DNA of 64,000 bases, taken from NCBI GenBank assembly GCA_028554795.2, contig CM068830.1:48374227-48438226 (forward strand), read 5' to 3'. Shown here one piece after another: positions 47,616 through 59,925 of this stretch; positions within the stretch are counted from its first letter, which is position 1, and each line of letters opens with the position of its first letter. The translations under genes and the position numbers were made by a program. This DNA comes from Sinohyriopsis cumingii (taxonomy: Eukaryota > Mollusca > Bivalvia > Unionida > Unionidae). The notes below the pieces were generated by a model. That model did not search any database and had not been told where the DNA came from. It was given only the letters and a program-made list of their open reading frames with translations.

Positions 47616-47858
47616 TGTTGTTGTACGGTTTACATTTTTCAACACACGATAGGCTATACATGGCGGCCAGTATTAATGGTGGAGGAAGAAGCCGGGAAAA
47701 CCCCGGAAAGAACCATCGACCCACGAGAAGCTTCTGGCAAGATTTCTCACATACCCACATTAGCCGAATCCGAGACTCGAACCCATGCAGACAGGGGTGA
47801 GATGGCAGTGATCCGTAACGGAGAGCGCTTTAGACCACTCGGCCACTCGGGGCCCCCA
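47616..47858 (-). mobile_element. SINE-B, minus strand
   Basis: The tail complement TTGTTGTTGT is at the left and the tRNA-like head complement (GGTTCGAGTCTCGG reads inverse near 47765-47780; CGAGTGGCCGAGTGGTC near 47830-47850) at the right. The 11-bp duplication AAATGTTCTAT lies at 47605-47615 and 47859-47869. The internal text (GAAGCTTCTC, CCATTAATACTGGCCGCCATGTATAGCCTATCGTGTGTTG, inverse) is shared with the copies at 52.2 and 54.2 kb. Confidence 0.92.
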
Positions 47859-47869
47859 AAATGTTCTAT

Positions 47870-49528
47870 AACAAGTCCAAAAGTATACAATGTTTCGAAT
47901 CAACTCCAAGCCTTATCTGTGCTGATTACCAAGTCTTGAATGTGTCGATGTACCAACAATCTTGATGTATCACAGTGATATAATTCATGTCTTTAAATCA
48001 ATTCACAATAATCCCAATGTAATGTTTTAGTCACAAATTAAAAAAAAGCAGTTGTAATTTCAAAGAATAATCTAAATAAATGGTTTATCTCAAATTATAT
48101 CTGAAAACAACAAAAAAATCTCTGATCTTTGATTCCCAAAGACTGGTATTAAGAGATTAATAAAAATATTTGTTTTTCAGAACCTTGTGTAAAAATCTAA
48201 GACACAAATATGATGATCGAATGTGGTTCGTAAGTTCTCTTCAAGAACATTCTACGCTCAAAAGTCCTTGTCAACATGTTCACCATTATCCTAAAGTACA
48301 TCCAACAACGATAATAATGTTATGTATATTAATTTGTTTGTAAGTTTGTTTTTTTTAAAAAATTATTTCATTATTTCCTATTGACAATGTAACATTGTAT
48401 GTTGGACTTGACCATATCCAAAATGAAGTTCATTTTTCTACCTGACCTGAATCAATGATTTTGGTTTCCTAAACATGTTTATCTCAATTTGATTCTAGAA
48501 CTTTGGAAATTCCTCATGAAATGCCGGGGCTACCGGATGTTTACTACATTTTATATTATAATTTTAGTAATAGATTTCTAATTACAAATAAGATTTCATT
48601 TTGTAAACATGATGAACCTTCCAGAAAGAAAGTTTCCATTTGGCAATATTTGCTTTTAAAAAAATACTAATTGTGACCCAAGGCCAGGTAGAGGACTATA
48701 TAATCTTTTTTAGAAATTAATTATCCGTGCTATAAGATATTGAGGCAGAGTCAGTTGTATTAGTGTTGTGTTCAGTATTTCATTTGGGCTGAAATTTTAT
48801 TTATTCCAATTATTTATTCACTGGAAATGCAAAGTGTTCTTCAAAAATAACATTCTTGGAAATAGAAACTTGAATTTATCGTGAAATTTCAAATAAAGAT
48901 ATATTCTTGGATTGTATTATTGTGATCCAACAAGCCTGTTGGCACATCAACACTACACGGGCCACCACGGGCACATCAACACTTCAAACGTTGGATTTTC
49001 ACTAAAGTTTATTCAGAACTTCAATTATTAGGACTTGTGTACTGAATTTTATGACTATTTGGGATTTAATTTGCAATACCGTAAGTTCCATTTTGTTTAC
49101 ATTTTCACTTCGCATTCTTGGGAAATAAATTAAAATTTATACAAAGCTTGTTGCTTCTCACTCTCTTCTATTAGTTCATTTCACAACTATATTCATGCGA
49201 AGAGTTCTTTGGAACAAACATCTGTGTCATATTTAACTCATGGACGGTTATTTTCAAAGCGATTCTTCAGAAAAGCAGCATGTGTTCAGGCTCTTCTCTT
49301 TCAAACATTATTAAACCCATACCGCTTGAGCTGCATACATAGAAAATTTATGAAAATTCCACTACAAAGGTGACCAGGATGTACATATTTAGGGCAACCA
49401 AAATTTCACATCAGTTTTACATGGGTTGATGGTAAGAACACGTTCAATAAACCTCTGACAGTCTGCAATTTTGGTGAAGTGTGATGTGGCGCAATCTTCA
49501 GACTTTAAATACCACAAGTGCCACATAG
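47870..49528. other. Non-coding stretch
   Basis: No gene or bounded element recognised. Confidence 0.4.
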
Positions 49529-51659
49529 CATATTACATGTCTGTCTCGTGCCCTTATCCCTACCAATGATCTTGTTGCTATAGGGTTTAATGCAGAACAA
49601 CTCGATAACTGTCTGCGTTCATTTGACAAACATGCCCCAGCTACCAAGTGCAGAGTATCAATTCAAAAGTGTTCTCCATGGTATAGCAGTCTTAGGGACC
49701 AGCTTCGCACTGCTAAAAGAGACCGCCGTAAAGCTGAGAGGCTCTGGCTTTCCACCAGATTCACTATTCATAAGCAAATCTATGAAGTCGCTAAGAAGAA
49801 TGTCACAAATATAGTCCATGCAGCGAAATCAGCCCACTACACTACTAAGATCATGGAAAGTTCCAGCTGCAAAGAGTTCTTCGAGATTACTAACAAGCTA
49901 ATGTCAAGGAACAAATCAACACCACTTCCAACTACCTTTTCTCCAGTCGACCTTCCGGACATGTTTGCAAATTTCTTCCGTGACAAGGTACAAACCATCA
50001 GAGATAAGCTTGACACCACAAGTTCAACTGACTCGTCGTCACCATACAGTTGGGATACAGAATTTGAGCGGCAACCATTATCAGCATTTGAACCTGTCTC
50101 TATGGATTTCGTACGTACAATCGTGATGAAGAGTGCACCAGTCATGTGAACTTGATCCAATTCCAACATCACTGCTGCTTGAGTGCTTAGATCCAGTATT
50201 GCCTTCACTAACTCATGTTATTAATACCTCTCTCTCATCCTGGGAATTCCCATCATATTTCAAAACTGCCATTGTAAAGCCTCTGCTGAAGAAACCAACA
50301 CTAGACCATAACGATTTAAAGAACTACCGCCCAGTTTCTAATCTCCCATTCATATCAAAAATCTTAGAAAAGGTTGTTCTATCCCAGCTTGTATCTCATC
50401 TAAATTCAAACAGTCTTTTTAGCAATGTACAATCTGCATATCGCCCTTGCCACAGTACTGAAACTACTCTTCTAAAAGTAGTTAATGACATTCTCTCTGC
50501 ATTGGATAGCGGAAAGATTACAGTCCTTACCCTCCTTGATTTGTCTGCAGCATTTGACACAATAGACCATGATATATTACTTCACCGTCTCCAGCATGTA
50601 TTTGGCATTCATGATACAGCCTTACTGTGGTTCAAGTCCTACTTGGTCAACAGGGCACAAATTGTATCTGCAAATGGAATACACTCCAGCACAGTTGGTC
50701 CATGTTGTAGTGTTCCACAGGGGTATGTTCTTGCACCTGTTCTCTTCATTCTGTACACTCAGTTGCTCTCAAGTGTCATAGATCATCATCCAGTGTCTCA
50801 CCAATTGTACGCTGATGACACCCAAATATACAAATCTAGCCACCCAACTGAAGTTGATGCTACTATCCAAGGTGTAGAGAGGTGCATTTCTGATGTGAAA
50901 TCATGGATGACATGTAACAAGCTGCAGATGAATGATCAAACTGAGGCCATTTTGATCACAACACAAAGACTTTCTGATTCACATCCTTTACCTCAAACAA
51001 TAAATATCAGCAACGCCAACATTAAATTCACACAATCAGTACGAAACCTAGGTGTTACTCTGGACAGTACTCTCACATTGCACCAACATGTCATGAACAT
51101 ATGCAAGGCTGCATATCTTGAGCTGAGACGCATCAGCTCAATTCGCAAATATCTTTCAGCTGATGCCACTAAAACACTTGTGTGTTCATTAGTACTTTCA
51201 AGACTGGACTATTGTAACTCAATTCTGTCTGGTTCATCTCAATATCTACTCCAGAGACTTCAAAAAGTTCAAAACACAGCTGCTCGGATCATACTCAGAG
51301 TACCACGATCAGAGCACACCTCCCTGCTGCTCTGTACCCTATACTGGCTATCCATTCGATCCAGAATCAAACAAAAAATTTGTTCTCTGTGCTATGTTTC
51401 ACTGTCGGACTCTAGTCCAACATACCTGTCTGACCTCACCCATGTGTACACATCAGCAAGATACTTACGCTCCTCTTCAGACAATTGTATACTCATTATT
51501 CCCACTATGAAAACAAAGTCATATGGACAGTGTTCTTTTGCATATCAGGGCCCAGCAACGTGGGATGAATTGGCCACTGAACTTAGACACAAAGACACAG
51601 TGATCACATTCAAGAGGGCTCTCAAAACTCACTTATTTCGACTGCAAGAACAAACTTAA
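49529..51659 (+). pseudogene. L2-like reverse transcriptase ORF with one frameshift
   Basis: The frame is open from 49529 to 50149 (linker: KCSPWYSSLRDQLRTAKRDR, then FANFFRDKVQTIRDKL). One shift near 50148 leads into a 508-codon frame ending at TAA 51657-51659. Landmarks are PIPTSLLLECLDP, KNYRPVSNLPFISKILEKVV, SAYRPCHSTETTLLKVVNDI, LLDLSAAFDTIDHDILL, SVPQGYVLAPVLFILY (normally S-V-L in other copies) and the catalytic QLYADDTQIY. The C-terminal part has the TYLSDL, RYLRSSS, YGQCSF, TWDELATELRH, FKRALKTHLF series. It copies its own RNA at a nicked target. A single frameshift makes it one of the youngest coding remnants in the window. Confidence 0.92.
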
Positions 51660-51841
51660 AGACCTAACGATTCCTACCTTAAATATTCTCAGCATGTTTT
51701 TTTAATGTTTTCTAATTTCATGGTGTTTGTTTTTGTAATCATATGTTTTTTTATCTTATAGGTGTTGTCTAATGTTGTAAAACGCTTAGAGCTTCTAAAG
51801 ATTAGGTGTTATACAAAGTCCTCATTATTATTATTATTATA
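49529..51841 (+). mobile_element. L2-like LINE, 5'-truncated, well preserved
   Basis: The copy starts inside the linker after the endonuclease and runs through the reverse transcriptase and C-terminal region. It ends in a 3' untranslated part with GTAAAACGCTTAGAGCTTCTAAAG and a tail of ATT units (51826-51841). The 5' truncation and simple-repeat tail are typical of L2/CR1-group integration. No target duplication is seen. Confidence 0.88.
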
Positions 51842-51971
51842 TTTAACTTTGCTGACAAGATCTTGATAGTGGTACAAGACACACCAGCCAAAATATTTTA
51901 TTTTCATTACTTAAACAGCTTCTGAACTACAGCCCAACTATGAAAAATGACATTCTCCATTAAAATTGGAT

Positions 51972-52198
51972 GATTTGATATATTTATTTTTTTAAAGTAG
52001 CTTTAAAAATTTTTCAGTTAAATCGCTACAATGTCTGCAGTGTGGCAGTTTATAGTGATGTCTAGCACTGGGGCATCATGTTCCACCCAGTCACATTATC
52101 CTTACACCAGGCCGACCAGTCCTAACACTAACCTCTTAATGCTGAGCGCCAAGCAAGGCATCTGTTAGCACCCTTTTTTTTATAAGTCTTTGGTATGA
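51972..52198 (-). mobile_element. SINE-A, minus strand, split by SINE-B
   Basis: Inverse SINE-A body (GTAGCTTTAAAAATTTTTCAG, ATGTCTGCAGTGTGGCAG, GACCAGTCCTAACACTAACC, AAGTCTTTGGTATGA). It is cut by the SINE-B at 52199 and resumes with GACTCAGCT after 52445, so its tRNA-like head is missing. Confidence 0.88.
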
Positions 52199-52435
52199 AG
52201 GGGCCTCGAGTGGCCGAGTGGTCTAAGGCACTCTCCATTACAGATCACTGCCATCTCACCTCTGTCTGTGTGGGTTCAAGTCTCGGATTCAGCCTGTGTG
52301 TGTATGTGAGAAAGCTTGCCAGTAGCTTCTCGTGGGTCGGTGGTTCTTTCCGGGTTCTTCCTCCGCCATTAATACTGGCCGCCATGTATAGCCTATCGTG
52401 TGCTGAAAAATGGCGTTAAACCCTACAACAACAAC
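52199..52435 (+). mobile_element. SINE-B, plus strand, nested in SINE-A
   Basis: The head reads GAGTGGCCGAGTGGTCTAAGGC (box A, resembling tRNA-Leu/Ser) and GGTTCAAGTCTCG (box B). The body has GCCAGTAGCTTCTCGTGGGTC, GGTGGTTCTTTCCGGG and ATTAATACTGGCCGCCATG. The tail is ACAACAACAAC. The 10-bp duplication TTTGGTATGA lies at 52189-52198 and 52436-52445 and is made of SINE-A sequence, which proves the order of insertion. Confidence 0.95.
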
Positions 52436-52445
52436 TTTGGTATGA

Positions 52446-53706
52446 CTCAGCTAATAAAAGCATGTTCAGTGACATGACCTTTGGTCATGATGATTGAACG
52501 TAGGAAGCTTCATCTCACTATTCTTGAGAATGAGAGCTACAGTCTTGGCACAAAAATAGATAATGCTGATATATGATCAAAACACTGATGACAAAATATC
52601 AAGAAAAATAAATGACATTTGAGAGGTATGAGTTAAACACGAGTTTAATTCCACTACCTTAAAAAACTTTCAAGTTATAATCCTAAATAAAAAGTGAGTA
52701 AGCTTCACATGTGAGTTTGAACTTGCTGATATGACCATGCTATTGAAACACATGACAGATACATGATAAAGCCTTAAACTATGATTTTACAGGGGGGAAA
52801 CATTTTATTCTGTGATTTTTAACAACAGCTTCTGTGTGATAGTTTGGACACACAAAACCCGATACTGACCCAAGACCTGAGAGCTGGCGTTAGTGATAAG
52901 ACATTTACAGATCGGTCTATGAAAGTGACAATGACAACATCAAGTCATGATGTAACGCTGTACCATGTCTGCAATTAAAGCTCCAAACAAATGTCCACCT
53001 TTGCCATTCAAATGGAAACCATGAAAGTGGCAAATTTGACACCCTTGTTTTACATGTGTAAACGTTTACCAATTTTCATACTTTAATCAGATTCAGAATG
53101 ACAAACAACACACTTTAAGTAAATGTAACCTTAATATGTGACCTTTACCTTCAAGAAGAATAAATACACTCTCTAGTTCTGACAAAATTTACAAAATATC
53201 ATCCAGCCAATAGGCTAGTTTCAGTAAACCTTCCATGCAGAATAATATTGGAAGATTTTGTACAAAATTACACAAGTAACCATACACATTGATTCCATAT
53301 TGTCTTCAAGATGCATGTGGACAGTGTCACTTGGAGTTGTTACTCAGATGATTGCTTGGGTAACCATCAATTCATTGTAATCCAAATTGAGATACAGGAA
53401 AATACCTAGAATTAGGTATGAAAAAAACACAGCATAGAAAACATACATACATACGTACATATGACATAGAATATCACCATGCTTCTAATCTACATGGCAA
53501 GCTGTGAGGCCTGATATGGGGAACATTTGTTAATAATATAAATACTTATTTCTCTTTCATATCCAGCCACTGTATATATGGTCATCTTGTTGGAATTTTA
53601 ACATTTTTCAAGTTATGGGACACAAGCAAGTGGCCAACTTGGATGGCATGACTCAGGAAGTGTATTGGATGTATAAGAGCATAAATTCCCCTGTGTCCAT
53701 TAAGGG

Positions 53707-53741
<35 letters not shown>

Positions 53742-54156
53742 CTGTGTCTGTGTCTGTATGCATGCATATATGTATGTAGTTCTAGGATGGGGATCTTAAC
53801 AGTTTCTAGGTTATGAACCATGGTCAAGTTCCCAGGCAAAAAGGGCTGCTCAGTCACCCAGGGAGTTTCCAAGTTCCACTACTACTTCAGTCCAGTAAAA
53901 AATGACCCAATGCCCTGACCTGCCTGTGTAGAGTTTGCAGCTACAGCTCCTAGTGTATCCACACCTGCTGCATTGCTGTTCGCCCATCACCATAGGACTT
54001 GATGATATCAAGTGGAAGGGAGGGAAATAGTGACATGAGGAGGAAAATTGCGCTAAGTCGCCTTCACTCTTTCATCCATGCCTGTCCCACTCCATTGCCA
54101 AGACACCTACTCAATTGTTGATGTCAAGTACAAAGGTCAATAATTTTGATATGCAC
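52446..54156. other. Non-coding stretch with small microsatellites
   Basis: (CATA)n near 53440-53462 and (TA)n(TG)n near 53708-53745. No gene recognised. Confidence 0.45.
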
Positions 54157-54163
54157 ATTTCAG

Positions 54164-54389
54164 TGGCCTAGTGGTCTAAAGCTCTTGCCGTTACCTATCA
54201 CTGCCATTTCATCTGTCTGCGTGGGTTCAATTCTCAGGTTCAGCCAATGTGGAAATGTGAGAAAGCTTCCAGTAGCTTCCCATGGGTCAGTGGTTCTTAC
54301 TGGGGTTTTCCACCACTTATACTGTTCACCATAAATAGCCTATCTTGTGCTGAGATATGGTGTTAAACCCAAAACAACAATAACAATGA
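54164..54389 (+). mobile_element. SINE-B, plus strand, diverged
   Basis: The head GTGGCCTAGTGGTCTAAAGC and box B GGTTCAATTCTCAGG are followed by the SINE-B body and an AACAACAATAAC tail. ATTTCAG occurs on both sides (54157-54163 and 54390-54396), a plausible short target duplication. Confidence 0.88.
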
Positions 54390-54396
54390 ATTTCAG

Positions 54397-56355
54397 GTAA
54401 AGTATTTTTCATGCCTAAATACAAGTTTCTTTACAGAACTCCCAATTTCTGATTAATGTATTTTGTTGCATCAAAAATCAATTAGCATGTATCAATGTTT
54501 CAAAAAATAGTTTCATAAGTTTGTGTGAGTGTATTAGCAAGAAATTAAGTAATTTCTGTTCAAACTGAATCTGACAAATAGAAATGATGCTTCTTGGTGG
54601 ACAATTTCAAATGAATTACTATTAAAGACACAGCAAGATCAGTTATGGAGTACATGGTTGATCAGTGAACTTTGTTTTTAGACTTCAAAATCAATTAGTT
54701 TTTTTACATGATATAGAGCAACCATGTGCAATGTTTCATGAAGATATATAATTTTTAACAAATAAGATTTTGCATGGAAACCATTTTGCTCTGGTTGGCT
54801 TGTGTCTTTAACTTTTGACTTCTTGACAAAAAATCAATAGATTTTCTTTCTTTTACTGAGTAACTTTTTCACAAAGTTTGGTGAAGGCATAGGAAGCAGA
54901 GCTTTTGATACAGTATGGAAATCAATTTGCTTTTGGCTGGTCAGACTTCTGACCCACAAAATCAAACTATTCCTTGTGTTCTACAACGCTTGATCAAGGT
55001 ATATGAAGAAGAACTTATTGTATGAAAAATGACCTGCTTTCACATGTCAGTGACCTTTTGACCTTTGACCCCCCCAACTGACAGACTTCTTTGTCCTGTA
55101 CTGGGCAACCCACATACAGTTTGATGAAGGTATCGCAGCATAACTCAGATTACTGTATGCGAATCCAAACATTAACAAGCAAAGAGATGTGACCATAAAA
55201 TGATACACTGCACCTTATGACATATGAATACAAACCTCATGCAACAAATGTGTCTGAAGCACTATACAACACACATCCATCTCAAATGCTGTAAAACCTA
55301 GAAATCCCCATTAAAAACAAAAGAGCCAGAAATAAACAAAGTTAGGAATTGATGAAGAATTCATATTTCATTTCTGCACTGTAGTTTGAGAAAATTTAGC
55401 CCCGACTGCACATCATATTTAGAAAACAAGGACAACTGTAAATTCAAATTCAAACCTTGATATCTGCATCAGAAAGGTAAATGCATACTGGGAAATATTT
55501 CTGATATGTTATAGGCAATTCTGAATGTCCATGTGGTAGCTATATACTTCTTCAGAACGGCAAGTCATACATTTTCACTTGCCAGCGTCAGTACAGCTGT
55601 GCTATTAATCAAAAGACTTGATTTGTAATGTAAATTATAAATATCTTGTTCTTCCCAATGGAATTAACCCATGGTCCTTCCACCATATTAATTAACAATT
55701 TATGGTCTAGTAGCCTACCTTCTTTGCTAACATAGTGATGAAGGCAGGGTATCAGACTACTAATACACATATTCTTAATGGACATACTGGGTCTGCTTTG
55801 ATAGCACATTTCATCTTGACACTTTTCTTTGTAAGTGAATATTCAATTGAGGAATGGGGTGGGCAGGAATTACTCTAAATCATCTCATACCATGCAAGCA
55901 TTAATAAACTCTGGCCCTTTATTCTCAAAGTTTTTTTAAAAAACTTGAAGATGTGTAATTTTTTCTATAAATAAATTCAGAATCAATGAACTTCACAGAA
56001 CTTCCTTGGAGTTTCATTATTTCAGGTGTCCTATAAAGTGCTGAATTACTGTTAGGGTTTGACAGCTGTGCTTCAGTATCAATTTTGTACCTAAAAAGTT
56101 TTGACAGTATAGATTCTAGCACTAATTCTGCATCCATATATGCCTGTTTATAAGCAGAGTCCAACTGCAAATTGCATAGACCCAGATCTGCTGGCACATA
56201 ATGCAGGGTCTATGCTGTTTATAGATCCACTAAACTTGTGAGTATATACAGTAAGTCTTGACTTAAGTAATTTGAGAACAAGTCTGACTTAAAATTCCAT
56301 CTAATCAGATTGTTGGAGCCTACACTCAAATTATGTTAGTGAAATTTCAGGCCTA
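54397..56355. other. Non-coding stretch
   Basis: No gene recognised. An uninterrupted 90-codon minus-strand frame at 55925-56197 has no known motif and could be chance. Confidence 0.35.
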
Positions 56356-56357
56356 AC

Positions 56358-56512
56358 CAATCAATCAACAACTAGGCTAAAACGATGGCAAGGCCTGATC
56401 AAACAATCAACAACTAGGCTAAAACGATGGCAAGGCCTGATCAAACAATCCACAAGTAGACTAAATGGACTTTCCCGCTTGACCAAACACTCCACAAATA
56501 GAATAAATGGAA
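56358..56512. repeat. Tandem repeat of about 48 bp, three units
   Basis: The first two units (with CAATCAACAACTAGGCTAAAACGATGGCAAGGCCTGATC) are nearly identical. The third (CAATCCACAAGTAGACTAAATGG) is diverged. Confidence 0.85.
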
Positions 56513-56572
56513 TTAAAATTTTGATAATTATGCAGTCTCATAAAATATGTGCCACCTATGTACAGCTCATAC

Positions 56573-56612
56573 AGACAGACAGATTGATAGATAGATAGAC
56601 AGATAGATAGAA
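56573..56612. repeat. (GACA)/(GATA) microsatellite
   Basis: Mixed GACA and GATA units. Confidence 0.9.
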
Positions 56613-57013
56613 TTCTGCAAAATTATGTACCATCTCTTTGTCCACCAAATTCATTGCATTTAAATTTATCTACATGGATCCAAAATGTTCTAACCAGATA
56701 AACAAATTTTCAGAGAGAATCTTAGTCACAGATTAAAGAATCAAAGTATGTGAATAAAACACCTGTTGTACAACATGGCCATTTATGTCATACAATGTAC
56801 ATGCCTGAGATCAAGTTTAAAGGCAATCTGAAAAACAGACCATGTCAACTTAAAAACAAAAACATTAAAGGTAAAACCACACACAAACATAGACACGATC
56901 TTGTGTATCTACAAGCAAGCTTAAATAATAAGAAATATATTACATGAATTTTTTAAAAATAAATTTTAATAGTATTAAAACTATGTACATATAGTTACAT
57001 TGCTTCTGCATGT

Positions 57014-57592
57014 AATATCTGGCTAGACAGTACACAACATAGTCCATCAAATGTGTCTATGTGATAGGTATTATCTGGCTAGACAGCATATGACTTAGTC
57101 CAATGAATGTGTCTATGTGATGGGTATTATCTGGCTAGACAGTACATGACAAAGTCCACAGAATGTGTCTATGTGATAGGTATTATCTGGCTAGACAGTA
57201 CACAACATAGTCCACAGAATATGCCTATGTGATAGGTATTATCTGGCTAGACAGCATATGACTTAGTCCAATGAATGTGTCTATGTGATGGGTATTATCT
57301 GGCTAGACAGTACATGACAAAGTCCACAGAATGTGTCTATGTGATAGGTATTATCTGGCTAGACAGTACACAACATAGTCCACAGAATATGCCTATGTGA
57401 TAGGTATTATCTGGCTAGACAGCATATGACTTAGTCCAATGAATGTGTCTATGTGATGGGTATTATCTGGCTAGACAGTACATGACAAAGTCCACAGAAT
57501 GTGTCTATGTGATAGGTATTATCTGGCTAGACAGTACACAACATAGTCCACAGAATATGCCTATGTGATAGGTATTATCTGGCTAGACTATC
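57014..57592. repeat. 56-bp minisatellite with 168-bp higher-order period
   Basis: About ten units begin with TATCTGGCTAGACAG and contain AGTCCA and TGTCTATGTGAT(A/G)GGTATTA. Three variants (CATATGACTTAG, TACATGACAAAG, TACACAACATAG) alternate in fixed order. The CATATGACTTAG variant starts at 57087, 57255 and 57423, exactly 168 bases apart. Diverged units continue to about 57745. Confidence 0.95.
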
Positions 57593-57837
57593 GATACCAT
57601 GTGTGACACAAATCAGATGTGTTTACAATCAAGATAATATCTGGGAAGACTGTCAGTACACTGTGTGTCACTTCAAATGTGCCTGCATGCTAGGTTATGT
57701 CTGGGTGTTCTGTCAGCACATTGTGTGGCACATCTGGAACTGAGGAAAGGACTGCTGTACACCAGGTCTTCAATTCTTCCTGAAGAAATCCCTCTGATTT
57801 ATTCTGAAAAACATAAGGTCATTCTGACTTTTTACTT

Positions 57838-57863
57838 TTAATAATAATAATAATAATAATAAT
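57838..57863. repeat. (AAT)n microsatellite
   Basis: Uninterrupted AAT/ATA run. Confidence 0.95.
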
Positions 57864-58014
57864 GGTTTAAAATAAAAATACTGAAAACAACCTGAAGATG
57901 CCAGGTTAATGGCTCAAAGTTCATTGCGTTTCCCTATCTGATTTTGAAGTTTTAGAAATAAAGATATAAAAAAAACTTTGACAAGTGAAAATGAAAATGT
58001 AGGCATGTGTGTGT

Positions 58015-58332
58015 CTGTGATTTGTATTTTTAACATCGCTCTAAAAAACTTTTCAGTCATATCTCTACAATCTCTATTGTGTGGCAGTTTATAGTGATGT
58101 CTAGCACTGAGGCATCATGCAGCAGACATGTAGCATCAGGTCCCACCCAGGCGCATTATCCTGACACCAGGCTGACCTGTCCTAACACTAACCTCTTAAT
58201 GCTGAGTGCCTGGCGAGGCATCTGTTAGTACGTTTTTTATAAGTCTTTGGTATGACTCAGCCAGGGTCCAAACCCACGACCTCTAGCATCCAAGGCAGAT
58301 GCTCTAACCACTCAGGCAACCAGAGTGGTACA
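58015..58332 (-). mobile_element. SINE-A, minus strand
   Basis: Inverse SINE-A. The tail region is at 58018-58045, the body runs to about 58255, the box B complement (GGGTCCAAACCCACGACC) is near 58263-58280 and the box A complement (GCTCTAACCACTCAGGCAACC) near 58301-58321. Confidence 0.9.
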
Positions 58333-58520
58333 ATATAGGCAATGAATACCAATATACTTGCTTTTAAGTTGGAGCCAACTGCATAATGAGCTGGTATATC
58401 ATGGTCCATGTTGTTTGTTCTAGTGATTACTCCCAACAAACTGCATATACCCCAATGTGTTGGTGCATTTTGCAACAGCAAATCATGGTCTGTGCAATTT
58501 GCGGTTGTATCCGACTTCTA

Positions 58521-58612
58521 TGGTATATCAAGATATCCTAAACTTTGAACATTTTATATCAAGATATTCTAAACTTTGAACATTTTATATCAAGATATCC
58601 TAAACTTTGAAC
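58521..58612. repeat. Tandem repeat of about 33 bp, three units
   Basis: TATATCAAGATAT(C/T)CTAAACTTTGAACATTT is repeated three times. Confidence 0.93.
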
Positions 58613-58799
58613 AACTATTACTATGTGATTATTCACCGAGGGTGTATAAAAGTATGAAATTTGTACAAATACGGATAATAATTTGATCTGCAATTAGGAT
58701 GTGCACAAACACACACACACAGGCACATACAAACACATGATTTTCTCTCAAACTGTGATACTGATAAATTGACCAAAAAATCCTGGAACATATAACAGA

Positions 58800-59055
58800 T
58801 GGCATCCAGTGAACAACCACAAAGTATTTCCAGTCCCACAACTCTGTCAATGATCAAGGAGCCATCATGCATGGCCCACCCTCCCAGTCTGCTGAAGGAT
58901 CCCTCAAGAGCCCCCTTGTTCGCTGCAGACCCATTGGTCCTGATGCTTTGGTCCCTCAACATGAGACAAGAACTAACTTCCTCCAGGCCAACATCATCAC
59001 CAACAGCAGCACACAGGATATTCTAAAAACCTTGAGTCCTACAATTCAGCATTAA
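58800..59055. other. Open, GC-richer segment, possible exon
   Basis: Two plus-strand frames (58799-59026 and 58867-59055) and one minus-strand frame (58962-58633) are open here, and base composition is richer in GC than the neighbours. No motif is recognised and no convincing splice signals were identified. It could be a host exon, a retroelement fragment or chance. Confidence 0.2.
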
Positions 59056-59917
59056 TAATATCAGCTCTTTTGCCAAAATAATACTGCATCCAGTGAGCTG
59101 AGGTTTCATTCACAGTGAAAGTAAAACTATACCTGCAAACGGAAGCAGTTTAGGCAGATACATATTCTTATTTATTGATGCAACATATACAAAGAAACTA
59201 AAACATAATTACATGTTATGAATTTATCAATGAAGAATATAAAATAATCTATAATCAGAACCTTTCAGATACGTCTGACAGTATTCAAATTGTTCCATTT
59301 CAAAAATAATTTTGAAGTATGTCCAATTGTAAGATTATTTTGCAAATTTATTAGGATTGCAAAATTTCTGAAGATTGGATTTTAAAATTAAAAATAATTA
59401 AATTAATTTTTATTATTATAAAAAATAATTAACTGACTAATAAATAGTTCAAAAGATGCACCATAGAGATGGTACAATTATAAACTGCACAATACTTTGT
59501 ACTGGTATTCCTGTCACTTTCCTACGAATAATAAATAAAATTATAAAATTTAAATTCCAATGTTATCGGTAAGGCAATTTTGATTATATGTGCATCAGTG
59601 GGGAAAAAGAAATGACCAGGCTGCTGTATGTATAAAGAAAGTTGCCACCAAAATATAGAAATGACCAAAATCCATGTAAGCAAAATACTTTTACTGCACT
59701 CAACCCAACTAAACCAGGTTCCGAGTATATGTTTGAGACATATGGATAAGCAATGGGTTTATTTTAATATTTCCACACACCCACTCCCTCAATAACTTGT
59801 GCCCTGATAACTCGCGAACCCACTTATAATGCAGTCAGGCATGGATCCCATTTTATAAAACCAGAAAATACCCCAAAAATTGATCCCTATTTCTTGAAAA
59901 TTGTGATCAAAATTGGT
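59056..59917. other. AT-rich non-coding stretch
   Basis: No gene or repeat recognised. The last bases before 59926 (AACTGAAA, 59918-59925) are the left duplication of the following hAT element. Confidence 0.45.
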
Positions 59918-59925
59918 AACTGAAA

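Noticed and set aside
57014..57592. Centromeric satellite
   Set aside because: The array is under 600 bp and bounded by unique sequence, so it is a local minisatellite.
56358..58612. CRISPR-like arrays
   Set aside because: The repeats are contiguous tandem units without unique spacers, and the DNA is animal nuclear sequence.
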